64,000 bases of DNA from Symsagittifera roscoffensis (Eukaryota > Xenacoelomorpha > Acoela > Convolutidae): assembly GCF_963678635.1 (NCBI RefSeq), contig NC_087064.1, positions 53,648,684 through 53,712,683 on the forward strand, read 5' to 3'. Within the stretch, counting starts at the first letter, position 1, and every line of letters begins with the position of its first letter. The notes under the pieces were generated by a model that was not told the DNA's origin, did no database searches, and worked only from the letters and a program-made list of their open reading frames with translations. Positions 12,642 to 23,689 of this stretch are shown piece by piece. The position numbers were made by a program, and so were the translations under genes.

Positions 12642-12958
12642 CTCGCTTCCTTCCTACACGCTTCTGACTTGTTTGGGGTCATTCTTCTCGCCCCTTCCCT
12701 ATGAGGTACCGAGGCCTCTTCTATCTCAATTTCGTGTTCTACAAAATTACAACAACCTATGTCGGCCTTATGTTTCGAAAAAACGTCTGCGTTCCGATTT
12801 AGCACCGCTCTGAGCGAATCTAGTTCCTTGTCTGATATTTTACTCTTCAAATGTTCTATCTCGGGTAGGACAGGTTTATTCGCTGCTAGCTCTGCTTCTG
12901 TCGGCCTCTCAGGAAAGTTGGAACAACTAGACAGCCCATCATCTGTTTCCGACTTCAT
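12635..12958 (-). pseudogene. Element A protease-RT linker
   Basis: This 107-residue piece aligns with the end of the gag-protease ORF of element B, including DDGLSSCSNFPERPT, which is identical in the two copies, and with the start of the RT region (MTPNKSEACRK). A frameshift at 12635-12650 separates it from the RT core. It has no catalytic motif of its own and normally links protease and polymerase in the polyprotein. Confidence 0.8.
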
Positions 12959-13053
12959 TGAAAACTATTTCCTAGAAGATTTCAATTCATTCACTCTTAT
13001 CATTATACATTCTTGGTTCGCATGCAATGGACATTTAGTTACATCAAACTTTT

Positions 13054-13932
13054 TCAAGTTCTCCACACTCTGAAAGTCAATAACACACTCACACACAGTC
13101 CGCTCTGAGTGAGTGAGAAGCTTCTTCCTAAAATAGTCGAGCTTTTACTGTTTGGATTTGGTACCAGACACACCTGTCTGTCATTGCTGAGTTCATTCAA
13201 GTTCCTCATCCTAAACGTCGCTACTACGGCTTGGTTTGGTTTTAATCTAACTTTTCGATCCAGAAAAATCGGCACCTTGGCCTGGTTAATTAAGATCTTA
13301 TTAAGGGGTCTCTTTTCATACTTTCTCTCAGGATCCTTGATCCTAATCAACCCGTCATTGAGATCGATCGTGACGTCAAAGTTGCGCACGAAATCCCTTC
13401 CTAAGATGAACTGATCGGATTCGTCCAAATTCTCCACTACTAGGAAGCTCGTCCAAAGATGTCTTCCTCCGAGCTGCAGTGAAATGATCGGGGTTCGTCC
13501 AGTCACATAGATCGCTCCCTGATTGGCAGCTGCCATTCTGATGTTTGTCGGTATGAGATCCGACCTTTCGAAACCCATGTCGGTCCAATTTTTGACTGGC
13601 ATGACACTAACCACTGCTCCCGTGTCTAGCAGTCCCTTAACTGAAAGTTGCCTGCCTTGCACGTCTAGCACGTGTGCGGCCAGATCGGCCTCGCAACCTA
13701 TGTGCACCGCTTCTTGTTCGAGCATCGCGTTGTGTCCGATTCGTCTAACCTTCAGCTCCTCTTGACCAATGTATATCCGGCCAATCTGATCGTTCGCATC
13801 AGTTATGTGAGCTTTTGTGTAGATGTTGATGCCATCCACATTCATTAGGATCGGGTAAGGGCCATGGACATCGATATAATGTCCATCCACTTTCATCAGC
13901 CTCGGGCATCCTGTTGTGAGCAGCGCTCGCAC
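13054..13932 (-). pseudogene. Element A aspartic protease domain
   Basis: This is a retropepsin-type domain. LLDTGAVVSVMP carries the catalytic DTG, and TGRTPIISLQLGGRHLW and FILGRDFVRNFDV follow as in the flap and ILG motif of pepsin-like retroviral proteases. It processes Gag and Pol polyproteins in the assembling particle. It overlaps the gag ORF (13799-15775) in another frame, whereas in B gag and protease are one ORF (26039-28654). A frameshift near 13,900 is therefore a lesion in A. The downstream 13,054 end is another break. Confidence 0.85.
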
Positions 13933-15775
13933 TGCCCTGGATGGAGTCCAGTTTGGGATCTTTCTCCTTCAGATAGTCGGCATAGATGTCCAGGTAGACT
14001 AGTGTAATCTCAGATGGTTCACTCAAGTTCTTGACCACCTGGTGCCCTGCAACTGAGATAATGGACATTATTTTCGTACCCTCCTTCGTCATGCCGAAGG
14101 TTCTCCCAGATATAACGTTCAGTTTTAGTCCCTGTTTCCCTGGTTCCTCTTTGTCTTCTATTTTCGTCGTTTTACCCTGAATATTAAAACTTTCTCGAAG
14201 ATCTGTGCTCTCCAGCTCCGACCTTACCCATTGCTCCACTTCTTTCGTGGCTAGGTCCTGTTTGACATTCTGCAGCGCTGTCCTTGCCGCCAGGCCGTAA
14301 TCCACCTTGAGTGGGCTAGACGACTCTGCCTCGAGGTTCGAGGCTACCACCTCGTCAGGCAGTGTCTTTATCTTTTTGGTCGTGAAGGTGCTCGGTGTCG
14401 TCTCCTTCCTCCGAGATTCAGCCTCGTTCATCAGACGTGCTCGACTGGCCTTGACACCCGAAAGCGCTTCTTCGTGGCGGGGATGTTTCGCGTCCGATAC
14501 TGCATCCCAAAATTGAGTACAATCCGACTTGAAGTGTCCCTCCAAATTACAGAAGAAACACCTCGGACCATATTTCATGATGAGCCCTCTGACGTACTCT
14601 TCATGATCCTCGTCGGTCGCGTCGGCGTCGTCGAGAAAGTAGCCTATCGCCTTCATGTTCTGTTTGTATGCAGAACACGCGGATACGTGATGGTCCATCG
14701 AACCACAATTCGCACGCGACCTCCTCTTATCCATGTCATCGCGAGGTTTGTACCAACTGGAATTCGCACCAGTGTTTTTCCCGCTATAGTTGCCATAATT
14801 GCTGTAACGGTTTTGCGCCCTCGGTTTTATGAGTAAATACTCGCGTGACTTCATACGCAAATCGTCGGGCGTGGGTACCTGGTCAAGTGACAGGGTGAAG
14901 TGTGTGGCCAACATCGTCTTCAACTCCTCACTCCTTACTCCGTCCATGAACTTCGAAGCAATCGCCAAGTTTCGCTCAGATATTTTCTCATCTGGGTTGC
15001 TTCTCCTCCTAAGCAATTCAAGGTCGTCCAAAAATTTATCTATGGATTCGTCATCTCTTTGATGCCTCTTTTTGAACTTCACCATAGCCTGGTGCCCTTG
15101 TACTCCAGAGCCGAAACGATTCAGCAGGATGTCGAATATCTTGCGAGCGCTGTCTCTCTCATTGGTTCTTTTCGCCATTACACAACTTAGTGCAGTACCC
15201 TCTAGGTTGCTCGTTAGCGCGCTGCACTCTTGTTTCTTGGAGAGAGTCTCGCCCTCAAAGTGTAACTTCATCACCTCTATCCAAGTATCAATGCAGCCGT
15301 CTGTCTCGTCTTTATATGACTTCGGCTTTTTCAGTGTCCTTCTTGACCTCTCTCCTCTCTCGGTTGACTTCGAGAGCTTGGTGATAAATGTTTCGAGAGA
15401 TCTGTTCAGGGGCTCAAACATCGAGGCATACATCGTTGTGTCCTGTGAGACTGTAGTCAGATCTGGTACTGAACTGACTTGTGGCACAGTTGGCAACCTT
15501 GTCTCCGGGGTGGCATCTGCCTCCGGCGGGACTGGATTCGTCCAGCCAGGCCTCGACGGGGCTGCCCTTGGCCGCTCCTTGTTTCTAGGTTCGTAGTTCG
15601 TTCTCGAGCCTTGCTGGGCTCTGGCATTGCTGCCCGTACCATCTCCATCATTCGCATGGCGTGAGCGCTCCCTTGGGTTGGAACGCTCCTGCCAATTGCT
15701 CCCATTCAGGATCGCGTCAAGCTTCCGCACCATTGAGTCAGACTTTGCATCTAACCTTTTCTCCAGGCTAGTCAT
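13799..15775 (-). pseudogene. Element A gag: capsid and zinc-knuckle region
   Basis: The N-terminal part has a short helical stretch, then a capsid-like region (DGCIDTWIEVMKLHF ... LLNRFGSGVQGHQAMVKF) that aligns with B. Two CCHC zinc knuckles follow. The second, CFFCNLEGHFKSDC, is complete. In the first, the opening Cys is replaced by Arg (SRANCGSMDHHVSAC; B has SCANCGSADHHVADC). Gag packages the RNA and forms the particle. The upstream ORF 16942-15800 is in the same frame and is divided from this one by a single TAG codon, so the two were probably one protein. Confidence 0.85.
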
Positions 15776-15799
15776 CGTGTGGGCGTAGGTACTTTCGTT

Positions 15800-16942
15800 C
15801 TACAATCGTTCGATCTCCCTGGTCATCCTAGCCTCTCTTTCGTATGACTCCTTGTTTGCCTGTGCCAGGCTCTCCGCCAGGCATTGATCGGTGTTGCGAA
15901 TCAACTCAGCCTGATCGACCCTCGCCTGCGACTTCACGTGCGTCAGTTCTTCTCTCAGATTCTCTTGACCTTTGTGAGCTCTCTCATCAACCTGATCTAT
16001 TCTTTTAGTCATGTCCCGTCTCAGTTCATCTAGACCATTCATTACGCCAGCGAACATGTCACTTAAGTCGCCAGTGGCCCCAAATGACGGGGTTAGTCCC
16101 AGAGAAGATGAGTTCAACTGCGGCTGCAGCCTGGTGCTTGATGACGCACCGCCTTTTTGCTTGCTCATCGACGTCATTAATCTGTCGAAGGTTGATGACG
16201 CTCCCATCGTTATCCCATCTGACATGGGCCTGGTCGGCGAGGCTGACGACGCCTTCCTGCTCATATCGTTCCTTGGGCACGATGTGAAGTTCACATCCGG
16301 ATGGGTTATCTCCGGGTAGTCATAACTGGAAGTTAAACCTACAGTTGGTAGTGACGCCATGCGCTCGTCGTACAAAGACTTCCAACTCTTCTTGGCCTTC
16401 GAACCCGGTTGTTCTTCACTCGGGCTTATACTCGACATCATCGCGTTGTTGCTCTGCTTGGCCAGAGATGAGTGGGTACTAGCCGAATGTGAATATTCTC
16501 CCCTCCACCTATGACTCTTGGTCTCCGATTTGGACATTCCCTTGAATAACACTTCCTCTCGCGGCTCGACCTCGGAACGCTCCGAGGTCTCCTCCGTCCT
16601 CTCGACTTCCTCCCGCTCGAGGTCCTCGCTCGGCTCAAAGTCGGGTCGAATGAGCGTCTGTTCTCCCTCGTCAAAGGGGTCCACAAGCGTTTCGCTCGCG
16701 TTTCCGGCTTCGGCGCTCCGCCTTTGATCGGCATCGAGGTTTTTCTCGCTCCTTAATCTCATTTCGCTCACTGAAAGATCAGGTTGACCTTTAGTGGATT
16801 CGGTTTCGGCAAACACGTCGGAGGCGCTGCTAAACGAGGACTGGCTACGCCTAGTTTTAAATTTTCGCGTGCTGCCCTTGCTCAGCCTGGGAATCTTAGT
16901 AGTCGATCCTAACGAGTCCCTGCGCTGCATGCTTTGTGACAA
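15800..16942 (-). pseudogene. Element A gag N-terminal part (disordered plus coiled coil)
   Basis: This 380-residue ORF starts MSQSMQRRDSLGS. It is Ser/Arg-rich, with an acidic patch (DLEREEVERTEETSERSEVE), and ends in a predicted coiled coil (GLDELRRDMTKRIDQVDERA ... REARMTREIERL). The ORF ends in TAG at 15800-15802 and the next ORF is in the same frame after eight codons. In B the corresponding point is open, so the amber is most simply a mutation in A. There is no recognised enzymatic domain. The likely role is the matrix or assembly part of Gag. Confidence 0.7.
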
Positions 16943-17353
16943 AAAACAATATTCGTATGTCGAAAAGTCAGTATCAATCTCTTAGGTTTCTCAATGACAA
17001 TCTTAGTGACTCAGCTAGAGTTACACACACAGGGCCTGCTCAGTATTGATATAATGCTAACTCAACCCTGTTGTATAGTATAACAGTATCACAAAGTTTC
17101 CACAAGATATAATCAACACACAAAACACAATGGATAATCCGATCAGAATATCCTACAGGTCACAGCGACCTTTTTCCAGTACCAATTTATTGCCACACAA
17201 TTTATCAAGTCACTGCTTTGTTAAAATTAAACAATCTTTGATAAAAAGCAGTGATGACTCAGAAACAGATCAATAAAACTTAGTCTTAAAGAAAAAGACT
17301 TCCCTCAATCGGAACGATCCGAAAGAACAAAGCCCAGGACACAGTCTTGTCAA

Positions 17354-17567
17354 GTGGGTGTGTATTTGCCTAATACACCCACCGAGGTCTTCTTTTAGGT
17401 GCCCTGCGATTGCCCGAGCTGTCCTATTAAGTAGCTCAAGGCAAACTCTGATCGAAAATTTCTAAAGTCTATGAAAAAGCTCCCCCACACCCGGAACGCT
17501 CCAAGTGCACGAGAGCAGGGAACAACTTTTCCTCTCAAGTGAGTGTGTATTTGCCTAATACACTCAC
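17354..17567 (-). repeat. Duplicated leader unit with co-varying hairpins
   Basis: At 17354-17382 the arms GTGGGTGTGTATT and AATACACCCAC flank a short loop. At 17539-17567 the arms are GTGAGTGTGTATT and AATACACTCAC. Both arms changed together (G-C to A-T pair), so pairing is kept. Downstream of each hairpin lie matching words (CCGAGGT, GATTGCCCGA, TAAGTAGCTCAAGGCAA). Confidence 0.75.
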
Positions 17568-17837
17568 CGAGGTATTCCTTAATTTGTTCCCGGATTGCCC
17601 GAACTTTCCTAATAAGTAGCTCAAGGCAACCACACAACCAAAATCACAATCAAAAAAAAAATTTTGTTCGGGTACTTCTGATGCACCCGATCTAGAATCC
17701 AAAGTTGATAACAAATTTCCGGGTCAAAATGGGCTCTTATGATCCTTATAAGCACGCCTAATAGCCTAATATGATCTTAATTAAATGGATATTTTCCGTC
17801 TCCCAAATTGCCACAGAAGGTTTCCTCAAGCTTCTAA

Positions 17838-18345
17838 CAAGGAGGGTTGCTAAGAAGTTTAAGTAACTCCGGAGGGTTGTTAAGACACTTAGCCTACCTC
17901 GGAGGGTTACTTCGGAGGGTACCTTAATCACCCAAGTTACCTCGGAGGGTCCCCTTGAATTTACTAAGGAGGGTCAATAAGATGCTTAATATGCTCCGGA
18001 AGGTTACTTCGGAGGGTACCTTCAAAATTTTCAAATTTCTGAACCTCACTTAGAAGGGCCTTCAATTAACTTCAGGAAGCGTCAAAACAAGCTAAATTCT
18101 CTATGAGGGGGTGTTTTAACTTCTTTGGATGATCTCGTGGAAATTTTCCACTAAGGAGGGTTGCTAAGGGGTTTAGCTGACTCCGGAGGGTTACTTCGGA
18201 GGGTTCCCCAAAAATCAAGAAAAAAAGTTATGTTACCGCAATAAAGTCTCTAAAAGCGGTCCACCTGACTTAAAACTAGGTTGGCTGACACGGTCAACCT
18301 TCCCAGTTGGATAAAAAGGTGTTTTGATAAAATTTTCTGCCGCTC
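17838..18345 (-). repeat. GGAGGGT-word cluster in element A leader
   Basis: About a dozen copies of (C/A)GGAGGGT occur within 510 bp, often as the pair CGGAGGGTTACTTCGGAGGG, with intervening units such as GTTGCTAAG. On the element's coding strand they read ACCCTCCG. They do not form a regular array. A few more single copies lie between 18360 and 19915. Confidence 0.75.
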
Positions 18346-19969
18346 GGAGGGTTACCTGTGATTTGGACCCTCCGAACCAACAAATTCTAAAAAAAATTTC
18401 TTTTCCGAGATTATCAACCCAAAAACGGTTGCGATCCGGAAAAGTAGTCCAAAACGTCGACTTATGGTACCAAAATTATCCCGATCGGTTGACCAGTCTT
18501 GAGAAATTGCCGAAAACATGTTTGTCCAAATGGCCTTTTTTCACCACCTATAAAGGTTCTGAGAAACGTTTTCCGCAATTCCTATTGAAAGTGCCTAAAA
18601 ATAATTGAAACAAGCGTAGTAGCCCTGTACGGAACTGGAACAATGCAAAAAACCGGACCAAAATTGGTTTGGAGACAAAAATTTGGCCAATATCTATCAA
18701 ATTTGGACCCTCCGATTCCTTCCTTTTCCAATCCTTAAGTCGTTAGCTCTATCCACGGAGCTAAACGGAGGGTTACTCAAGAATTTTTCTGGCAGCCGAG
18801 CACGTTATCCTAGCACGCTCCTAACACAAAAAATTTTATTACTCTAACTCTAAAAACTCAAAAACTCGACCCCCAAAACAGATTGACAAGTTTCAGAAAA
18901 TTATCAAAAATTTGATCGAAAAATTTTGGTTTTTTCCAACTTCTACTGAGTCTTTTCTCACGCGGTTTCTCTAGTTAGAGGGATCGAACTACGTAGCTAC
19001 TCCCTATATAAAAGCTTTTTGCTGTTCGGAAAAGCTCGGATATCCAAAAATTTGGGGTTCTATAGTTTGTCAAAAATCAGTAATTTTCGACAAAATTTTT
19101 GTGTTTCTTGGGTCTAAATAGGAGATAAGTAATATATAGTAAGGACAATAATCTATTAGTAGTCGTTAATGAATAGTACTATACCCTCCTTTGCACCAAA
19201 ATACCCGAATTAAGACCCTTAACTCGGAAATTTGTAATCGATGGAGGGTACAATCGGACCGCGCCAATCGTGCCCCCCACCACTTAAGTTTTAACGAAAT
19301 AGTACCCGAAAGATACTAAAATTGCTTCAACGATACCCAAGAGTCATTGCGGATCTTGTCCCTATGTCCCTGTTGAGTGTGGAACACGTCGGTCAGCTTG
19401 CCACTCTACCCTCCGGTCACAGGCAAAATCACCATTAACGTGCTTAAACACTCAAATTACACTCGAGAGAGGGTATCCAACCCTTCACCAAAACACACAA
19501 TCTCTCTATTAGAAATGATATAAATCAATCTGAAACAACAACAAATAGGAAGGTCAGATCACATCTCGTCCGGAAATAACATATAAACTGTCACTTTACG
19601 TTTTTTACTGTTTTTGGTCTTTTTTGGATTTTTTACTGTTTTTTGTACTTTTTTGTTTTCAAATAAATTGTTTTTGGTTTTTTCTTGATTATGCACTATT
19701 TTTGTTTGGTTTTACGCTCTCTCTTTAATTTTTTTTGGTCCTGGGACATCGGGACAAGCGGGCTCTAGATTTCCCACCTAACCCTCCGGCCCCCGGAATT
19801 TTCGTTGTTAACTAAGTTAAAAAGCTAAATAGTACTGGACGGAGGGTACGCACCTTCCCCCTAGTACAATAACGGTCATTAAGGCCTCTAACTCGGGCAT
19901 GCGCCCGGAGCGGAGGGTTCGTCGCTGAAACGCTCGCTGATCATGATGGTCTTATGCCTTTGACAGGCC

Positions 19970-19984
19970 CACCCAGGAGCTCCA
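19970..19984 (-). promoter_or_regulatory. Element A primer binding site (candidate)
   Basis: The minus strand reads TGGAGCTCCTGGGTG, 12 nt inside the LTR end. Element B has TGGCGCTCCTGGGTG in the same place. It begins TGG, as expected for pairing with a tRNA CCA end. I did not identify the tRNA. Confidence 0.7.
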
Positions 19985-19996
19985 TAAAAACGTCTA

Positions 19997-20878
19997 TGTA
20001 ACATTCGCCCAAATACTACACAGCGACGGAGCGTAGAAAAAGTACCTATTAACGACTGGCAGGCGTCAGTTACCTTAATCCTAATCGTTTTCACCGTCTC
20101 GACCTTGCCAGTTGATTTTCTGGTCTGTTTAGGGCTAAGTAAAAAGTTACTATTTTTAGGCCATCAGTCAAACGACTTTTGATCAGCTTTCGTTTACATG
20201 CGAACACAACCACATAGCTGAGTCTCGGATCCTCAGACTACGTGATTGTCATTAAAAACACGGCTCGAACAACCTATTTTAAAATGTTTTTGTGTGACAG
20301 TTCTATATTAAATCCATTGGAGATGGATTGACCCTTTTTTCCTTCTAGCTACTCATATTCTAAAATAACAAACTATACCGGTGTTAATTTAAAGTTTCAC
20401 GACATCCAAGTAGCTCTACAGTCAGTTTTATATAGTCCCTTCACATAAGACAGTCTCTGGGGGACCAAGCCTCCGCTCCCGTAATCTTCCTGAGATAACG
20501 TTCTTATCTCTTCCAACTTGTGGTACGGGAGGGTTCCGTGGAATATTCCTTCCCCACTGAAGCTTCCTTCTCCACTAATATCCACTGATAAGGGTCTTAT
20601 CGTGTGTTGTTGCCACGATAAGAAGCTTCGTATTTTTCGTCGCCTGTGTGACCGTTTTTCACAATATTTGTCGTTGTTCTGCTTTTTCGTCGTTTTTCGT
20701 CAAAATGGCCGTCTTTTTGTATTTCTCAGAAATATTCACTTTTCAATCGAAATTTTGAAAATAAAAATTCTAGAATATTCCTACCCTCCTTCGCAATACT
20801 TTTTCGTTAAAAAGGCCTTTATTCGTTTTTTCTCGTGTCGCCGGAAGGTTGCGCTGTGTCATCTGGCAGAATGGCACA
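19997..20878 (-). repeat. Element A 5' LTR
   Basis: Read on the minus strand it begins TGTGCCATTC at 20878 and ends ATGTTACA at 19997 (882 bp), the same ends as the B and C LTRs (TGTGCCAGTC ... TGTTACA). Internal similarity is patchy, for example the TTTTCAAAATTTCGA segment, and a hairpin at 20312-20328 is shared with B and C. The element C sequence starts directly to its right at 20879. The matching 3' LTR is outside the window. Confidence 0.85.
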
Positions 20879-21211
20879 TGTACATAGCGACGAAGGATCA
20901 CATGAAGAAATATCAGAAGGAAGATCGACAGTTCCTGGCGGAGATAGGCCCGGAAGCCTTCAAGAGACCTCTGCTGACCCATCGAATTGCAATCACCACA
21001 GGTTGGAAGAGAGTTGGTAGGGTGTCTAGAGACAATACCAAAGCAAGAGATTCGATACTGGAGGAAGACTTGGCGAAGAACGTGAGCTTCAGCCTGCACA
21101 ATTCCTTTTGCTTGAACAGGGAATTTAAAACGAAAGGTTTACCAAATCAGGCAGCGAGGTTGCAAAAACAGAGGGAGTGGATGCGATCTTACGAACAATT
21201 GAGAGTATGGG
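20879..21211 (+). pseudogene. Element C: U2 C-terminal fragment between A and B
   Basis: On the plus strand this encodes a piece about 75% identical to the U2 end of element B: KDHMKKYQKE, FLAEIGPEAFKRPLLTHR, GWKRVGRVSRDNTKAR, LEEDLAKNV, SLHNSFCLNRE. It begins exactly at the end of the A LTR and stops within the codons for LRVW, where the B 5' LTR begins. The reading frame resumes at 44253 with the codons for EEIVISS after element B, if the shared GGG is counted once. This proves that B is nested in C. The longer ORF drawn through 20518-21267 crosses the A LTR and is an artefact. Confidence 0.9.
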
Positions 21212-22119
21212 TGTGCCAGTCGGTCATATTCGGAAGTTTGACCTTGAGAGAAGCAAAAAACACTTGATTTTGGAGTGAAATTTAATTTTTCAAAATTTCG
21301 AATGGAACCTGTCATGCACGATTTTCTCGCGATAACTGAAAATCAGAAAAGAGAAGTCAGAACAATCGAGTAACAAGCGCGGGAAAGTTGCTAAATAAAA
21401 CGGTGGGAAATTGCTATTCGCAATTTCTGTCACAATAGAACAAGAGTAGAGCTGTCCCATCTGAAACAGAGACAAGCGTATTCCCGAGAACTGGATTGTC
21501 ATTACTCGATTGGATTATTATTTGAACTGGACTAGAGTGAACCTTCGATGGAAAGGTGGACAGCTTGAGTGTCCCAATGGTTCACGAGAAACTATATCCT
21601 AGAGTTAAAACTTGTCCTTGTCATTGAAACTGATAAACATTAAAACTCATTTAGTTACATTATTTAATTCTCGAGTTGATTACCGACTGAAGTACTTCCC
21701 TTTCTTGAGCGTGCTACGATGTGAGTACTTAATTTAAATTTCTAGAGTGTGTTTTATAATTGTTATGTTGAGGTAAGGCGAGTTTTAGGTTGATCCATCT
21801 GAAATGGATCAAAGTTCCACTGTCTAATAAAAAGTAACTTAACAGATTGTTCCAACCCGGTTTTTAACGGCGTTCATGTATTTTGGGTATCTAGAGACCT
21901 AAGTATGGGGACGTTTCTAATTCTAGAGTGGGGGGATATTTTAGTAGTAGCCTTTAAGCTGTAACGGGTAGTAGTCTCATGTCACAAACGAACCGAACTG
22001 GCTCCGACTGTTCTTGAGGTAGAAAAACACAAGAGATGGTGTCCCTGACCCTTGAGCCAGTGGTTATAGGGCCTATTTTTCTTAAGCCTCATGTGTGACT
22101 GCAGTAGACGAATGTTACA
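21212..22119 (+). repeat. Element B 5' LTR
   Basis: 908 bp from TGTGCCAGTCGG to GACGAATGTTACA. It contains a perfect 7-bp hairpin, GATCCAT/ATGGATC, at 21792-21810, followed by AATAAA at 21826-21831, the likely polyadenylation signal. It is nearly identical to 43346-44252 and more distantly related to 44795-45684. Confidence 0.95.
21792..21831 (+). terminator. LTR hairpin and AATAAA polyadenylation signal
   Basis: The hairpin GATCCATCTGAAATGGATC is followed 15 nt later by AATAAA. The same pair occurs in the 3' LTR (hairpin 43926-43944) and the C LTR (45359-45377). In A (20312-20328, minus) the stem ATCCAT/ATGGAT persists with a changed loop (CTCCA). Confidence 0.65.
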
Positions 22120-22130
22120 TAGTGTTTTTA

Positions 22131-22145
22131 TGGCGCTCCTGGGTG
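22131..22145 (+). promoter_or_regulatory. Element B primer binding site (candidate)
   Basis: TGGCGCTCCTGGGTG begins 11 nt after the LTR end and matches the element A site at 14 of 15 positions. The flanking TTTTTATGG and GCTCCTGGGTG are also conserved between A and B. The cognate tRNA was not identified. Confidence 0.7.
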
Positions 22146-22618
22146 TTTACGACATCAAGACTACGGAGTCGAACCCACTTGAGACAGCTTCGGGCTGAAT
22201 GCCCATTCTAGAGTACCGGCGGTACGGTTCGACAGGAACGTGCAAACCCTCCGGTTGTACCGTGATAGCTTTTTAAGAAAACTCAAGAAAACTTCCTGGT
22301 ACGCTCTCCGAACGAGGCTTAGCTAACCGAGTAAAGGGGGGCAACTAGGGGGACAAAAACACGAGCAAAAAGACAAAAAGCAAAACAAAAACCAAAAAAG
22401 AATAGAAAAAGGAACAAAAACCATAAAACGAAAAAAAACAGTGACTTTGACACCAGATTAGTTGGATCAAACCTTTATATTAATTAAATAGTATACCCAT
22501 ACTGTTTTACAAGTTCGATCGTTTCGATCAACCTAGCAATTTAAACCAGTAAACTGAATAAAGTGCCCGAGTGTGGGGCGTTGTCAAGGGTTTTCAGATA
22601 GCTTGGAACTTAGCTGGA

Positions 22619-22808
22619 CCAATAGGAGACTTCACTGGAAGAGGTGACCAGCCGAGTGGGAAAGTGGTTCAGGGACACTTGAGCTGAACCAATAGGAGAC
22701 TTGACTGGAAGAGGTGACCAGCCGAGTGGGAAAGTGGTTCAGGGACACTTGAGCTGAACCAATAGGAGACTGGACTGGAACAGGTGACCAGTCGAGTGGG
22801 AAAGCAGC
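22619..22808 (+). repeat. Three tandem 70-bp units in leader
   Basis: AATAGGAGACT starts at 22621, 22691 and 22761. Each unit continues with ACTGGAA.AGGTGACCAG and a GAGTGGGAAAG word. The third unit diverges at its end. Confidence 0.9.
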
Positions 22809-23021
22809 CAAGAAGGATTTGGCAATTCTCGAGTTCTCAAGTTGGGCAGAACGGGTATCGTTAAAATCCACATTACATTATAGGAGATAAGTGTAAAATA
22901 GGATAAGCGACATCCCCCGGTTTTGAGGAACGTTTTTACTTGAGCAGGCCTGGAGACAGGTCTACGGTTTTCTCTTGAGAGGTTTAGCACCCGGCGCTTA
23001 AGGTAATTTTAGGCTTAAGAA

Positions 23022-23055
23022 GGGGGGCTAAAAAGGGGGGAGGTTAGAAGGGGGG
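23022..23055 (+). promoter_or_regulatory. Three six-G runs (possible quadruplex or dimer signal)
   Basis: Runs of exactly six G lie at 23022-23027, 23035-23040 and 23050-23055 with spacers of 7 and 9 nt, and a GGAGGG word follows near 23095. An RNA quadruplex formed with a fourth run or between two genomes is possible. Confidence 0.4.
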
Positions 23056-23689
23056 CTGGTTAAGTTAGAGGTTAGCGGTTGTAAATTGTAAAAAGGAGGG
23101 AAATTAGAGTAACTAATTAGTCGACATAGTTGACTTAGTTACATTAGACATTAACACGCGTTGGTAATATTAGGTGGATATCGAAATTTGAACTCGAGTT
23201 AAGGAAGGTACCCTGGTCGGATTGGTAGGGGGGAAGTGACATAGACAGTTGTTGTAATACCCCATAAGATCGCTAGCAGGGTGAAGGAAACGCGTGGCAA
23301 TTAGGTACCAGACATTTTTTTCGATAGAAGGTAGACATTTGTCACCTTTGAATTTTAGGTGGGCTCATCTTTCTGTTTTTATTACTTTTTCTTGCTTAGA
23401 TTTTTGTTGCATTTTGGTGAGGATTTGTGTTAAAATTTTGTACGAACAGGTGATCACAAGATACCTGCGCACAGGTTTTGGTCTCAAGTTACTTGGAACA
23501 TTGAAATAGAGGTAGCCAAAAAGAGAAATAATAAAAAAGGGGGTCAGCATTTGGCTGTTAAGAGAGGATTTTGGGAAAATTTTACTAGAGCTTGAGTGGT
23601 GGTACAAGGTACGGCGAATCAATAAGTCCCCATAACGAAGAGGAAAGAAGTCCCACCACCCAGACACTTCTCAACAGTCTTGGGACAGT

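Larger units (their letters stand above)
16943..19969 (-). other. Element A leader (about 3 kb, noncoding, repeat-rich)
   Basis: The stretch between the primer site and gag has no credible long ORF. It holds two diverged ~185-bp units at about 17330-17640, each with a hairpin, a cluster of GGAGGGT words (sense ACCCTCC) at 17838-18345 and further scattered copies to 19915, and T-rich tracts at 19600-19735. The 80-residue minus ORF at 17637-17395 lies across the hairpin units and shows no protein signature. A leader this long is unusual and may carry packaging or translation signals. Confidence 0.75.
1..20878 (-). mobile_element. Element A: giant Ty3/Gypsy-type LTR retrotransposon, left end beyond window
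   Basis: On the minus strand, from right to left, this stretch holds an LTR (19997-20878), a primer site, a 3-kb leader, gag, protease, RT, RNase H, integrase, a macro-like domain, an SGNH-hydrolase ORF (S), then U1 and most of U2. The 3' part of U2, the 3' UTR and the 3' LTR lie left of position 1. Every block aligns in order with element B on the plus strand, but the proteins are clearly diverged, so A is a separate subfamily rather than a recent sister. It carries many nonsense and frameshift lesions and a 4-residue loss in the RT core, so it is dead. It was inserted in antisense into the last ORF of element C, whose sequence resumes at 20879. Confidence 0.9.

Noticed and set aside
54-16985. 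Many plus-strand ORFs of 60-250 residues
   Set aside because: They lie opposite the element A gag, pol, S, U1 and U2 blocks, which have recognisable domains on the minus strand. They are antisense shadows.
17395-17637. 80-residue minus-strand ORF in the A leader
   Set aside because: It covers the duplicated hairpin units, has no homologue in B and no protein signature.
20518-21267. A 249-residue plus-strand ORF
   Set aside because: It joins antisense LTR sequence of A, a piece of C U2, and the start of the B LTR, so it is not one gene.
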